A stretch of 6,252 nt of DNA, from contig JACDFX010000120.1 of the NCBI GenBank assembly GCA_013815575.1, positions 1 through 6,252 on the forward strand, written 5' to 3'. Shown here in pieces: positions 1 through 6,252 of the stretch. Under the pieces are notes generated by a model, which saw only the letters and a program-made list of their open reading frames with translations, did not search any database and was not told the origin of the DNA. The DNA is from Rubrobacter sp. (GTDB taxonomy: Bacteria; Actinomycetota; Rubrobacteria; Rubrobacterales; Rubrobacteraceae). Every line of letters starts with the position of its first letter. Position 1 is the stretch's first letter. A program made the position numbers and the translations under genes.

Positions 1-885
1 CTGTTGAACATAGTGCCTCGCTATCTGCCGCGCTACGGCATGGCGCCGGACTGGACGCGGGCGATCAGGCCGCTGGTGCTAGTCTACATCTTCGTCGCCA
101 TCGTCATAACCATTATCTTCGAGGCGAGCGTGGACGCTCAGGCCGGGGCCTACGCGACCGGGGTGCTGGCCATGATGACCTCGGCCGCCTTCGCCGTGAC
201 CCTGACCGCCTGGCGCGGGAGCTCGAGGCGGGGCGGGCTCGCGTTTGGAGTGGTCGCCGCGATCTTCGTCTACGCCCTGATCGCTAACGCCGTGCAGCGC
301 CCCGACGGCCTCCTGATCGCCTTCTTCTTCGGCGTCGCCATCGTCGTCGTCTCGCTGGTCTCGCGCGTGCAACGCTCGACGGAGCTCAGGCAGGAGCGCA
401 TAGAGATAGACGAGGCGGCGCAGGGGTTCATCGACGAGGCGGGCGGGGGTGACATCCACCTCGTCGCCCACAGGCGGCGTCACGGAACGGAGGAGGAGTA
501 CGCCCGCAAGGAGCGCGAGCAGCGCGAGGACAACCACATCCCGCCAGGGGAGCGGATCCTGTTCCTGGAGGTGGACGTGGAGGACGCCTCGGAGTTCACG
601 GACGTCTTGGAGGTGAGGGGCGTCGAGATCGGTGACCACAAGGTGCTGCGTGCGAAGAGCTCGACGGTGCCGAATGCGATAGCGGCCCTCCTCCTGCACC
701 TGCGCGACACGACCGACAAGACGCCGCACTGCTACTTCGGCTGGACCGAGGGGAACCCGATCGTATACCTGTTCCGCTACCTCCTGTTCGGGGAGGGGGA
801 CACCGCGCCCGTGACCCACGAGGTCTTGAGGGAGGCGGAGCCGGACGCCTCGCGCCGACCCGCGATCCACGTGGGCGGCAGATGA
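1..885 (+). CDS. APC/KimA-like membrane transporter, C-terminal part (5' end outside window)
   Basis: The frame is open from base 1 to the TGA at 883-885, so this is the 3' part of a longer gene. A TTG at base 4 is in frame but is unlikely to be the true start, because the protein opens in the middle of a transporter fold. Numbering from base 4, hydrophobic segments lie at about 21-40, 47-69, 77-97 and 101-121. A charged cytosolic tail of about 170 residues follows. Its first 60 residues are rich in Glu and Arg ([14 protein letters not shown] near 163-176). A compact alpha/beta-like part comes next, with FGWTEGNP near 245-252. Two features recall the last helices of APC-superfamily carriers such as the B. 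subtilis K+ importer Kim[11 protein letters not shown] before a helix, and YATGV opening the next helix. That match is from memory, not from a search. The gene overlaps the next one by ATGA, so translation is probably coupled. The substrate is not provable here; potassium is favoured by context, amino acids are the alternative. Confidence 0.72.
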   Translation: MLNIVPRYLPRYGMAPDWTRAIRPLVLVYIFVAIVITIIFEASVDAQAGAYATGVLAMMTSAAFAVTLTAWRGSSRRGGLAFGVVAAIFVYALIANAVQRPDGLLIAFFFGVAIVVVSLVSRVQRSTELRQERIEIDEAAQGFIDEAGGGDIHLVAHRRRHGTEEEYARKEREQREDNHIPPGERILFLEVDVEDASEFTDVLEVRGVEIGDHKVLRAKSSTVPNAIAALLLHLRDTTDKTPHCYFGWTEGNPIVYLFRYLLFGEGDTAPVTHEVLREAEPDASRRPAIHVGGR

Positions 886-1565
886 GCCACCAATTCCTAG
901 TCGTCGGCCTCGGGCGTCTCGGCATCGCGATGGTCGGGACGCTGGACTCATTGGGCCACGAGGTTTTGGCCGTGGACGCCAAGGAGGACCTGATCCAGGA
1001 TCTGGCAGACGACATGCCAAACGTCCATTTCGTCGCAGCGGACGCCACTGACGAGGACATCCTGCTGGGCCTGAACGTCGAGGGCTTCGACGCGGCGGCC
1101 GTCGTCATCGGCGAGAACCACGTGGAGGCCGGCATCCTGGCGACGGCGAACCTCAAGGAGCTCGGCGTACCCATGATCGTGGCGCGGGCCTCGAGCAAGC
1201 TCCACGCCAGGGTCCTTGAGAGGGTCGGCGCCGACCGGGTGATACAGCCCGAGCGGGAGATGGGCGAACAGGTGGCCCGGGTGCTGGCCTCCCCCGGCAT
1301 GCTCGACTACGTGGACCTCGGGGAGGACGAGGCCCTGATCGAGGCGCGCGTTCCGAGCCAGTGGACGGACAAGTCCCTGGCCGAACTCGCGCTCTCGCGC
1401 AACCTGGGCCTGACGGTCGTGGCCCTGAAGCCGAAGGGTGGCGCGGGGACGCTCCCCCGCGGGGACACGGTCCTGCGGGAAGGGGACGTGATCGTGGTCG
1501 GCGGGACGAAGAAGAAGCTCGACGCCTCGCCGCTGTCTGGACCGCCGCCCGGCAGGAGGCGGTAG
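882..1565 (+). CDS. ktrA: KtrA-type single-RCK potassium uptake regulator
   Basis: This is a cytosolic gating subunit of a Ktr/Trk potassium transporter. It has 227 residues, the usual KtrA/KtrC length, with one RCK_N and one RCK_C domain. RCK_N (about 1-135) begins with a Rossmann strand and the nucleotide loop GLGRLG at 9-14. Acidic D32 closes the second strand, as expected for NAD(H) or adenine nucleotide binding. The stretch around [17 protein letters not shown] (108-124) is highly typical of KtrA. RCK_C (about 140-212) contains R173 and [12 protein letters not shown] (191-202), the usual end of this domain. A Pro/Arg-rich tail follows at 217-227. In Firmicutes KtrA the RCK_C domain binds cyclic di-AMP; whether this one does is not known. 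The ATG overlaps the upstream stop by 4 bases, and trkA starts 3 bases after the TAG. A purine-rich GGGCGGCAG sits just before the start. Single-RCK proteins of this kind form octameric rings on a membrane dimer. Confidence 0.93.
   Translation: MSHQFLVVGLGRLGIAMVGTLDSLGHEVLAVDAKEDLIQDLADDMPNVHFVAADATDEDILLGLNVEGFDAAAVVIGENHVEAGILATANLKELGVPMIVARASSKLHARVLERVGADRVIQPEREMGEQVARVLASPGMLDYVDLGEDEALIEARVPSQWTDKSLAELALSRNLGLTVVALKPKGGAGTLPRGDTVLREGDVIVVGGTKKKLDASPLSGPPPGRRR
1554..1559 (+). promoter_or_regulatory. Ribosome binding site for trkA
   Basis: A perfect AGGAGG lies inside the last codons of the upstream ktrA gene, 9 bases before the GTG at 1569. It settles the trkA start and shows that trkA has its own strong initiation signal despite the 3-base intergenic gap. 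Confidence 0.8.
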
Positions 1566-1568
1566 GCC

Positions 1569-2903
1569 GTGCGTACGGTCATAATCGGGGCCGGGGAGGT
1601 CGGGTTCAACACGGCCAGGATGCTCTCCCAAGAAGGACAGGACGTGGTCCTCATCGAGAACGAAGAAGCGCTCGTCGAGCGGGCGACGGAGCAGCTCGAC
1701 GCCCTGGTGATCCACGGCAACGGCGCGAGCCCGCGAGTGCTGGCCGAGGCGGGGGTAAAGAAGTCGGACCTGCTGATCGCCGCCAGCAGTTCGGACGAGG
1801 TGAACATCATCGCCTGCCTGGCGGCCAAGGCCCAGGGCGTGCCCCGCACGGTCGCCCGAATCCACAACCCAGACTACTATGACACAGGCGACCCTTTCGC
1901 CAAGGACATGCTCGGCATAGACTTCGTCATCCACACCGAGCAGATGGCGGCGCGGGAGATCAAGGCCGCCCTGCTGGTGCCCGGCGCGATAAACGTGGAC
2001 ACCTTCGCCGACAACAGAATAGAGGTGGCCGAGGTGATCCTGACCGACGGCTCCCCCGCCCTGGGCAAGGCGCTCAAGGACGTCGAGCTCCCCGAGCAGA
2101 GCCTGATAGTCGGGGTGGTCAGGCGCGGAGAGGCGCTCGTGCCGCGGGGCGAAACGGTCCTGGAGCTCCGGGATCACGTCCTGCTCATCAGCGGGGGGCG
2201 GCACGTCTCAGAGGTCGTCGGGGCCGTCTCGAACGACACCGCGCCCGTGCGGGAGGTGACGATCTACGGCGGAGGCCGGATCGGGCTCAGGCTCGCCCTG
2301 GCCCTTGAGGAGATCGGCATGTCCGTGCGGGTGATAGAGCGGGACGAGTCACGCGCCCGCTACGTCGCCTCCCAGCTCAGGAAGGGCTTCGTGCTGCACG
2401 ACGAGGGGATCTCACGGGACTTTCTCCTCCAGGAACGGGTAGACCGCACGGACGCGTTCGTGGCCGTCACGGGGGACGACCGGGCGAACCTTTTGGCTGC
2501 CATGTACGCCCGCCAGCTCGGCGCCCGGACCACCATCGCGGGGGTGAGCCGGGGCGAGTTCGCGCCGCTCGCCGACGCCCTCGGGGTGGACCTTACGATC
2601 TCGCCGCGCACGCTCGCGGCGGAGGCGATCCTGCGCTTCGTCCGCAAGGGGGACGTCATCAACGTGGCCCTGCTGGAGAGCGGAGCCGAGATGATCGAGC
2701 TCCGAGTCCCGGAGAAGTGCCGGGTCGCCGGAAGGCCGCTCTCGGAGGTCGGGTTCCCGCGCGGCGCCATCGTCGGCGCGCTCCTGCGCGACGGCGCCGT
2801 CGTCATCCCCTCCGGACGCGAGATCCTCCAGCCCGGAGACGACGCGGTCGTCTTCACCGTCGAGAGCGCCGTGGACGACGTCGAGCGCCTCTTTGCATCC
2901 TAG
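1569..2903 (+). CDS. trkA: Trk system potassium uptake protein TrkA (two RCK repeats)
   Basis: This is the peripheral, nucleotide-sensing subunit of the Trk potassium transporter, acting on the cytosolic face of TrkH. At 444 residues it has the full TrkA length and order. RCK_N 1 is about 1-125, with GAGEVG at 7-12 and E30. RCK_C 1 is about 140-218. RCK_N 2 is about 229-348, with GGGRIG at 234-239 and E257. RCK_C 2 is about 362-443. Both Rossmann repeats keep the GxGxxG loop and an acidic residue ending the second strand, so both nucleotide sites look intact. HGNGASP (49-55) in the first repeat and HDEG (277-280) in the second sit at equivalent places after the third strand. The start is GTG with a perfect AGGAGG 9 bases upstream, and the protein begins directly with the first Rossmann strand. 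The end overlaps the next small gene by 11 bases. Two-repeat TrkA proteins form tetrameric rings, unlike the octamers of the neighbouring KtrA-type protein. Confidence 0.96.
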   Translation: MRTVIIGAGEVGFNTARMLSQEGQDVVLIENEEALVERATEQLDALVIHGNGASPRVLAEAGVKKSDLLIAASSSDEVNIIACLAAKAQGVPRTVARIHNPDYYDTGDPFAKDMLGIDFVIHTEQMAAREIKAALLVPGAINVDTFADNRIEVAEVILTDGSPALGKALKDVELPEQSLIVGVVRRGEALVPRGETVLELRDHVLLISGGRHVSEVVGAVSNDTAPVREVTIYGGGRIGLRLALALEEIGMSVRVIERDESRARYVASQLRKGFVLHDEGISRDFLLQERVDRTDAFVAVTGDDRANLLAAMYARQLGARTTIAGVSRGEFAPLADALGVDLTISPRTLAAEAILRFVRKGDVINVALLESGAEMIELRVPEKCRVAGRPLSEVGFPRGAIVGALLRDGAVVIPSGREILQPGDDAVVFTVESAVDDVERLFAS

Positions 2904-3099
2904 GGTGATCTCGAATGCCCTGGCCTTCGCCGTCCCGGCCGCGCTCCTCCTCGGCGCGGCCGTCTTCCTCGCCACCAGGGGGCCCAGCGCGTACATATCG
3001 GGCAGGACCGTTTTCACGCTCGTCGTCTTCGGGTGGGTAGCCGTGGGCTCCGCGCCCACCGTTCTGGTCTTGCTGACCCCGACGTTCTGGCGCGACTAG
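2893..3099 (+). CDS. Small two-helix membrane protein between trkA and trkH
   Basis: I do not recognise this 68-residue protein as a named family. It has two hydrophobic segments, about 7-28 and 40-62, and a short polar link (ATRGPSAYISGR). The TTG start overlaps the end of trkA by 11 bases; a GTG at 2905, one base after the trkA stop, is an alternative. I prefer the TTG because it gives MHPRVI, which resembles the MNPRVV opening of TrkH downstream. The tail LLTPTFWRD resembles the TrkH tail LLSPAFWKR, and GRTV before the second helix matches GRAV in the last TrkH helix. It contains none of the four pore loops. It could be a small Trk accessory subunit, or the shrunken remnant of a duplicated trkH. 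Neither start has a convincing ribosome site, which fits translation coupled to trkA. The trkH start follows 10 bases after the stop. Its position and frame make it a probable real gene; its function is unknown. Confidence 0.68.
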   Translation: MHPRVISNALAFAVPAALLLGAAVFLATRGPSAYISGRTVFTLVVFGWVAVGSAPTVLVLLTPTFWRD

Positions 3100-3109
3100 G
3101 CGGGATGCC

Positions 3110-4585
3110 GTGAACCCCAGGGTCGTGTTCCGGGTAAACGCGGGAGTGGTACTGGCGATCGGCGCGTCGATGCTGGTGCCGCTGGCGATCTCCCTGCTCT
3201 ACGGCGACGGCTCCTGGAGAAGCTTCGTCGTGCCCGGGGCGGCGATGGTCGTGTTGGGCGTGGCGGGACTCCGGTTGTCACGCCCGCCGCGGACCGCCTC
3301 CGCGAAGGCCGTCGGATACGTCTCCAACCGGGACGTCTACCTCTCGGTGACGCTGGCCTGGGTGCTCGCGGCCGCCCTCGGCGGGACGCCCTACCTGGTG
3401 GAGGGGACCTTCGGCAGTCTGCTCGACTCGACCTTCGAGGCGATGAGCGGGTTCACGACCACGGGCGCCACGCTGCTCTCGGATATCGAGGCCGAGACGC
3501 CCTCCATCCTCTTCTGGCGCAGCATGACCCAGTGGCTCGGGGGCGTGGGGATAGTGGTGCTCTTCGTGGCGGTGGCGCCCGCGCTCGGCGTCGGGGCGGC
3601 GCGGTTGCTCGGGGCCGAGGTCTCCGGACTCACCCAGACCCGGCTCACCCCCCGCATCGCCGACACGGCCAAGGCCCTCATCGTCGTCTACCTCGCCATC
3701 TCGCTGGTCCAGACCGTCGCCCTGCTGGTGGTTGGGATGTCCCTCTACGACGCCGTGGTCCACACTTTCACGACCGTCGCGACGGGCGGCTTCAGCCCGA
3801 AGACCGCCTCCATAGGCTTCTACGACTCCGTGGCCGTCGAAGCCGTGATCGTCTTCTTCATGACGATCTCCGGGGTCTCCTTCTCGCTGTATTACCTTCT
3901 CTACACCCGCCGCCGCTTCGACGTGGTATTGGACCGGGAGCTGCTGGCGTACCTCGGCGTGATCTTGGGTGCTACGCTCTTCGTGTGGGTCGTGCTTGTC
4001 TTCGAGGGGACCTACGGGGCGTCGGCTGGCCCGGCGCTGCGCGACTCCGTCTTCGCGGTGACGAGCGTCATCACCACTACCGGCTTCGTCACGGCCGACT
4101 TCGACACCTGGGACACAGCGGCCAGGGTCGTCCTGGTCCTCCTCATGTTCGTCGGGGGCTGCGCCGGCTCCACCGCGGGGGGGATAAAGGTCATACGGAT
4201 GATCATCGTCTTCCGAACCGTCTTCCAGGACGTCTTCAGGATGGTCCACCTAAGGGCCGTCACCCCCCTGAAGCTCGGTGGGCGCGTGATCCCCGAAGGG
4301 GTGCGGTTGGCGGTGCTCGGGCTCTTCGCCGCCTGGATCGTCGTGTTCGGCGCGGCGACGTTTCTGATCGCCTTGCAAGGAAACCTCACCCCCATCTCCT
4401 CGGCGACCGCCGTGGCCGCCACCCTGAACGTCGTCGGCCCGGGGCTCGGCCAGGTCGGCGCCTCCGAGAGCTACGAGGTAGTCAACCCCTTCGGTCGGGC
4501 CGTTCTCGTTGCCTGCATGCTGCTGGGAAGGCTGGAGATCTTCACCGCCCTAGCCCTCCTCTCCCCCGCCTTCTGGAAGAGATAA
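3110..4585 (+). CDS. trkH: TrkH family potassium channel/transporter subunit
   Basis: This is the membrane-embedded, ion-conducting subunit of the Trk potassium uptake system. It has 491 residues, close to the usual 480-490. The family's four pore repeats are all visible. Filter loops are TTTGAT at 116-121, TVATGGFS at 222-229, TTTGF at 322-326 and NVVGPGLG at 440-447, each with its filter glycine. Other family marks are QWLGGVGI at 141-148, LTPRIADTAKA at 179-189 and GGCAGSTAGGIK at 349-360. The last of these lies after the third pore, in the region linked to gating in studied TrkH proteins. The C-terminal helix ends in LGRLEIFTALALLSPAFWK (472-490), a typical ending. The start is GTG with AGGCGGGA just upstream (3098-3105). 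The gene is last in the operon and should partner the two RCK proteins encoded before it. The length and the full set of filters give no sign of decay. Confidence 0.97.
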   Translation: MNPRVVFRVNAGVVLAIGASMLVPLAISLLYGDGSWRSFVVPGAAMVVLGVAGLRLSRPPRTASAKAVGYVSNRDVYLSVTLAWVLAAALGGTPYLVEGTFGSLLDSTFEAMSGFTTTGATLLSDIEAETPSILFWRSMTQWLGGVGIVVLFVAVAPALGVGAARLLGAEVSGLTQTRLTPRIADTAKALIVVYLAISLVQTVALLVVGMSLYDAVVHTFTTVATGGFSPKTASIGFYDSVAVEAVIVFFMTISGVSFSLYYLLYTRRRFDVVLDRELLAYLGVILGATLFVWVVLVFEGTYGASAGPALRDSVFAVTSVITTTGFVTADFDTWDTAARVVLVLLMFVGGCAGSTAGGIKVIRMIIVFRTVFQDVFRMVHLRAVTPLKLGGRVIPEGVRLAVLGLFAAWIVVFGAATFLIALQGNLTPISSATAVAATLNVVGPGLGQVGASESYEVVNPFGRAVLVACMLLGRLEIFTALALLSPAFWKR

Positions 4586-4619
4586 AGATAGCTTTCGGCT
4601 GCCGGCAAGAGCAGAACGG

Positions 4620-5537
4620 CTAGACCGGCAGGTCTATAATGCGGCGCCCCAGGAGGCTCCCGACGAGCTCCACGGCGAGGGCGGCCGTGCCGTTCCTAAC
4701 GTCGAGTATCGGGTTGACCTCGACGACGTCGAGCGAGGTCACGACGTTTGCCTCGTTTATAAGCTCCATGACGAGGTGCGCCTCGCGGTAGGTCAGGCCG
4801 CCCCGAACCGGGGTGCCGACGCCGGGGGCTGTCTCCGGGTCGAGCACGTCGAGGTCGAAGGAGAGGTGGACCCGGTCGACGTGCGAGAGGTCCTCCATTG
4901 CCCGGCGCACGACGCGGGCGACCCCGTAGGCGTCTATCTCCTTCATCGTGTAGGCCCGCACGCCGGCCTCGCGGAGCAGGTCTCGCTCTTCAAGGTCGAC
5001 TGAACGGAGCCCGATCAGCACCACGTCCTCAGCCCTGACGCTCGCGCCGGGGCCGCCTATCTCGACCAGTTCCGACGGCCCCCTGCCTGTCAGCGTGGCG
5101 AGCGGCATCCCGTGGATGTTGCCGGAGGGCGAGGTCTCGGGGAGGTTGAAGTCCGCGTGGGCATCCAGCCAGATCACCCCGGTCCGACCACCCGCCGCCG
5201 CAACCCCGGAGACCGTACCGATGGAGATAGAGTGGTCCCCACCGAGGAAGATCGGGAAGAGCCCCTCCGAGACGACCGCCTCGGCCCGCGCCGCCACCTC
5301 CTCGCACACACCCCTTACGGCCTCCAGGTGCCGAACGGACCCGTCACTCTCGACGAGCTCCGGGATCGGCACCCTCGCGTTCCCAAGGTCGGTCACGGGA
5401 TGCCCCAGCTCCCCGATGGCGTCCTCCAGGCGGGCGTAGCGGATGGCGCTCGGCCCCACGTCCACGCCGCGGCGGTCCTGCCCGAGGTCCATCGGCACCC
5501 CGAAGATGCCGACCGGGCTGCGGTCGTTAGGAGGCAA
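4620..5537 (-). CDS. rocF: Arginase
   Basis: This enzyme hydrolyses L-arginine to L-ornithine and urea in the cytosol, using a two-manganese centre. It is complete at 305 residues, the normal size. Metal-binding motifs appear in order: GGDHS at 99-103 (H102), DAHADFN at 125-131 (D125, H127, D129) and SFDLDVLDP at 226-234 (D228, D230). SGNIHGMPLA at 138-147 carries the conserved histidine (H142) of the arginase active site. The opening GVPMDLGQDRRGVDVGPSAI (13-32) and EVNP at 273-276 are also arginase-specific and argue against agmatinase or formiminoglutamase. The start is TTG at 5535-5537, six bases after a G-rich ribosome site. The next in-frame Met (M16) would cut into the conserved opening. 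The start overlaps the end of the upstream gamma-glutamyltransferase gene by 11 bases, so the two are co-transcribed and probably translationally coupled. Ornithine formed here could feed glutamate or proline. Confidence 0.96.
   Translation of the reverse strand: MPPNDRSPVGIFGVPMDLGQDRRGVDVGPSAIRYARLEDAIGELGHPVTDLGNARVPIPELVESDGSVRHLEAVRGVCEEVAARAEAVVSEGLFPIFLGGDHSISIGTVSGVAAAGGRTGVIWLDAHADFNLPETSPSGNIHGMPLATLTGRGPSELVEIGGPGASVRAEDVVLIGLRSVDLEERDLLREAGVRAYTMKEIDAYGVARVVRRAMEDLSHVDRVHLSFDLDVLDPETAPGVGTPVRGGLTYREAHLVMELINEANVVTSLDVVEVNPILDVRNGTAALAVELVGSLLGRRIIDLPV
4621..4636. terminator. Possible weak hairpin at the convergent gene junction
   Basis: TAGACC and GGTCTA form a perfect 6-base stem around a GGCA loop. 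It overlaps the last codons and stop of the arginase gene and lies 35 bases past the trkH stop. It could act on both convergent transcripts. The stem is short and neither side is followed by a T-run, so it does not look like a standard intrinsic terminator. It may simply be coding sequence. Confidence 0.25.
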
Positions 5538-6252
5538 AAGAGACTCCCCCCGAACGGCGGGGGTCAGCCGCTGCTTCGAGATCGCCCTCAGTCGTGAGCC
5601 TGACGGCGTTTACCCCGCCGAAGTACATGTTCGGCTCTTCATAGGGGAGGACGCGCCCGAAGCGGTGTGGGTCCGCGGTGGGAGACCCGTCCTCGAAGGC
5701 ATAGAGGTCACCCTCCGCGTGGAAGCGCGGCGCGAGGACCGCCTCCTCGACCGACATCCCGAAGTCCAGGATGTTTACGAGCGTCTGCAGGATCGCGGTC
5801 GGGATGCGAGACGCCCCCGGAGACCCGAGCGCGACGATCCCGCCCTCCGCGGAGGAGACGACGGTAGGGCTCATGCTGGAGACGAGCCTCTCGCCCGGCC
5901 TCAGGGCGTGAAAGCCCTTCGGGTTGAGCTCCGGCTCTCCGAGGCTGTTGTTGAGCGGGATGCCGGTACCGGGAACGACGAGCCCGGAGCCGTAGCCCAT
6001 GCTCGCGGTTATGGAGACGGCGAGGCCGTCGGCGTCGATGCAGGAGAGGTGCGTGGTCTGCGGGGAGCCGAAGCCCTCGAAGATGCGCCGGCGCTGGGCC
6101 TTGGCGTACGCCTCGCCGGTCAGCCTGGTGGCGACGCCCTCGTTCTCCGGGCCGTCGAGGTACTGCGTCTCCCGGTCTTCGAGCGCGAGCCTCATCGCGC
6201 CGGTCATGACGGCCACGTACTCGGCGTCCGGCATGGAGGCCAGGTCGTAAGC
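5527..6252 (-). CDS. ggt: Gamma-glutamyltransferase (glutathione hydrolase-like), C-terminal part (5' end outside window)
   Basis: This N-terminal nucleophile enzyme removes the gamma-glutamyl group from glutathione-like compounds, passing it to water or an acceptor. The frame stays open to the window edge; the ATG at 6234 is only an internal methionine. Visible are the end of the large subunit and the whole small subunit. The self-cleavage site is Q|TTHLS. The catalytic Thr codon is at 6055-6057, giving a small subunit of 176 residues, near normal size. After it come GSGLVVPGTGIPLNNSL, then the substrate-binding SSMSPT, then GSPGASRIPTAILQ, then APRFHAEG, and finally ADPRRSGG near the C terminus. 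The segment between LNN and SSM is about 22 residues against about 32 in the E. coli enzyme, so the lid loop appears to be missing. A Glu (LGEPEL) stands where E. coli has substrate-binding Asp433. The large subunit and any signal peptide lie beyond the window, so location in the cell cannot be judged. It is the first visible gene of a pair with arginase. Confidence 0.95.
   Translation of the reverse strand, partial: AYDLASMPDAEYVAVMTGAMRLALEDRETQYLDGPENEGVATRLTGEAYAKAQRRRIFEGFGSPQTTHLSCIDADGLAVSITASMGYGSGLVVPGTGIPLNNSLGEPELNPKGFHALRPGERLVSSMSPTVVSSAEGGIVALGSPGASRIPTAILQTLVNILDFGMSVEEAVLAPRFHAEGDLYAFEDGSPTADPHRFGRVLPYEEPNMYFGGVNAVRLTTEGDLEAAADPRRSGGVSFAS
5544..5551 (-). promoter_or_regulatory. 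Ribosome binding site supporting the arginase TTG start
   Basis: Read on the minus strand this is GGGGGGAG, followed by six bases and then the TTG at 5537-5535. It lies inside the end of the gamma-glutamyltransferase gene and supports the unusual TTG start. The CTCC just after the TTG (5533-5530) could pair with the GGAG of this site. Confidence 0.55.

Noticed and set aside
4..6. TTG as the true start of the first gene
   Set aside because: The reading frame is open to base 1 and the protein opens at the linker before late transmembrane helices, so the gene almost certainly begins upstream of the window.
79..1020. Minus-strand open frame (313 codons) opposite the permease fragment
   Set aside because: Composition is that of a GC-rich antisense shadow and it crosses a real gene junction without any sign of its own function.
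948..2204. Long minus-strand open frame (418 codons) opposite ktrA and trkA
   Set aside because: It lies opposite two clearly recognised RCK genes, is rich in Arg, Gly, Asp and His without domain pattern, and is the usual by-product of high-GC codon bias.
3105..3113. Minimal ATG-CCG-TGA frame overlapping the trkH start
   Set aside because: A two-codon frame is expected by chance and nothing else suggests a leader peptide.
3278..4249. Minus-strand open frame (323 codons) opposite trkH
   Set aside because: Low-complexity Gly/Asp/Glu/Arg composition opposite a strongly conserved membrane protein; no recognisable motif.
3532..4623. Plus-strand open frame (363 codons) in another frame inside trkH, running past its end
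   Set aside because: Arg/Gly/Pro/His-rich shifted reading of trkH with no plausible start signal or fold.
4599..4631. Inverted repeat CTGCCGG/CCGGCAG as a terminator
   Set aside because: Seven-base arms are separated by 19 bases and there is no T-run; it also competes with the tighter hairpin at 4621-4636.

Overview
The window is GC-rich (about two-thirds GC by eye) and almost entirely coding. It uses GTG and TTG starts and has tight, overlapping gene junctions. Codon use and protein style suggest a high-GC actinobacterial lineage; a Rubrobacter-like organism is my best guess, but this rests on general resemblance only. There is no mobile element, CRISPR array, tRNA or rRNA.

Left and centre (1-4585, + strand): a five-gene cluster reading left to right. 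It contains the 3' part of an APC/KimA-like membrane transporter with a cytosolic tail (1-885); a single-RCK KtrA-type regulator (882-1565); a two-repeat TrkA regulator (1569-2903); a 68-residue two-helix membrane protein (2893-3099); and the channel subunit TrkH (3110-4585). Gaps are -4, 3, -11 and 10 bases, so this is almost certainly one operon. The two RCK proteins sense nucleotides and gate TrkH. The upstream permease fragment may be a second potassium carrier, which would make the whole operon a potassium-uptake module.

Right (4620-6252, - strand): a convergent pair. The 3' part of a gamma-glutamyltransferase gene enters from the right edge and includes the autoprocessing threonine and the whole small subunit. 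It is followed, with an 11-base overlap, by a complete arginase. The first enzyme releases glutamate from gamma-glutamyl compounds; the second turns arginine into ornithine and urea. Together they look like nitrogen or amino-acid salvage.

The two operons end tail to tail with 34 bases between stop codons. A short hairpin sits at the junction but has no U-tract. The best leads are the small protein between trkA and trkH, whose two ends resemble the two ends of TrkH; the mixed KtrA plus TrkA regulator set next to a KimA-like transporter; and two 11-base TTG-start overlaps of nearly the same sequence. Most of the window is otherwise ordinary metabolism and transport.
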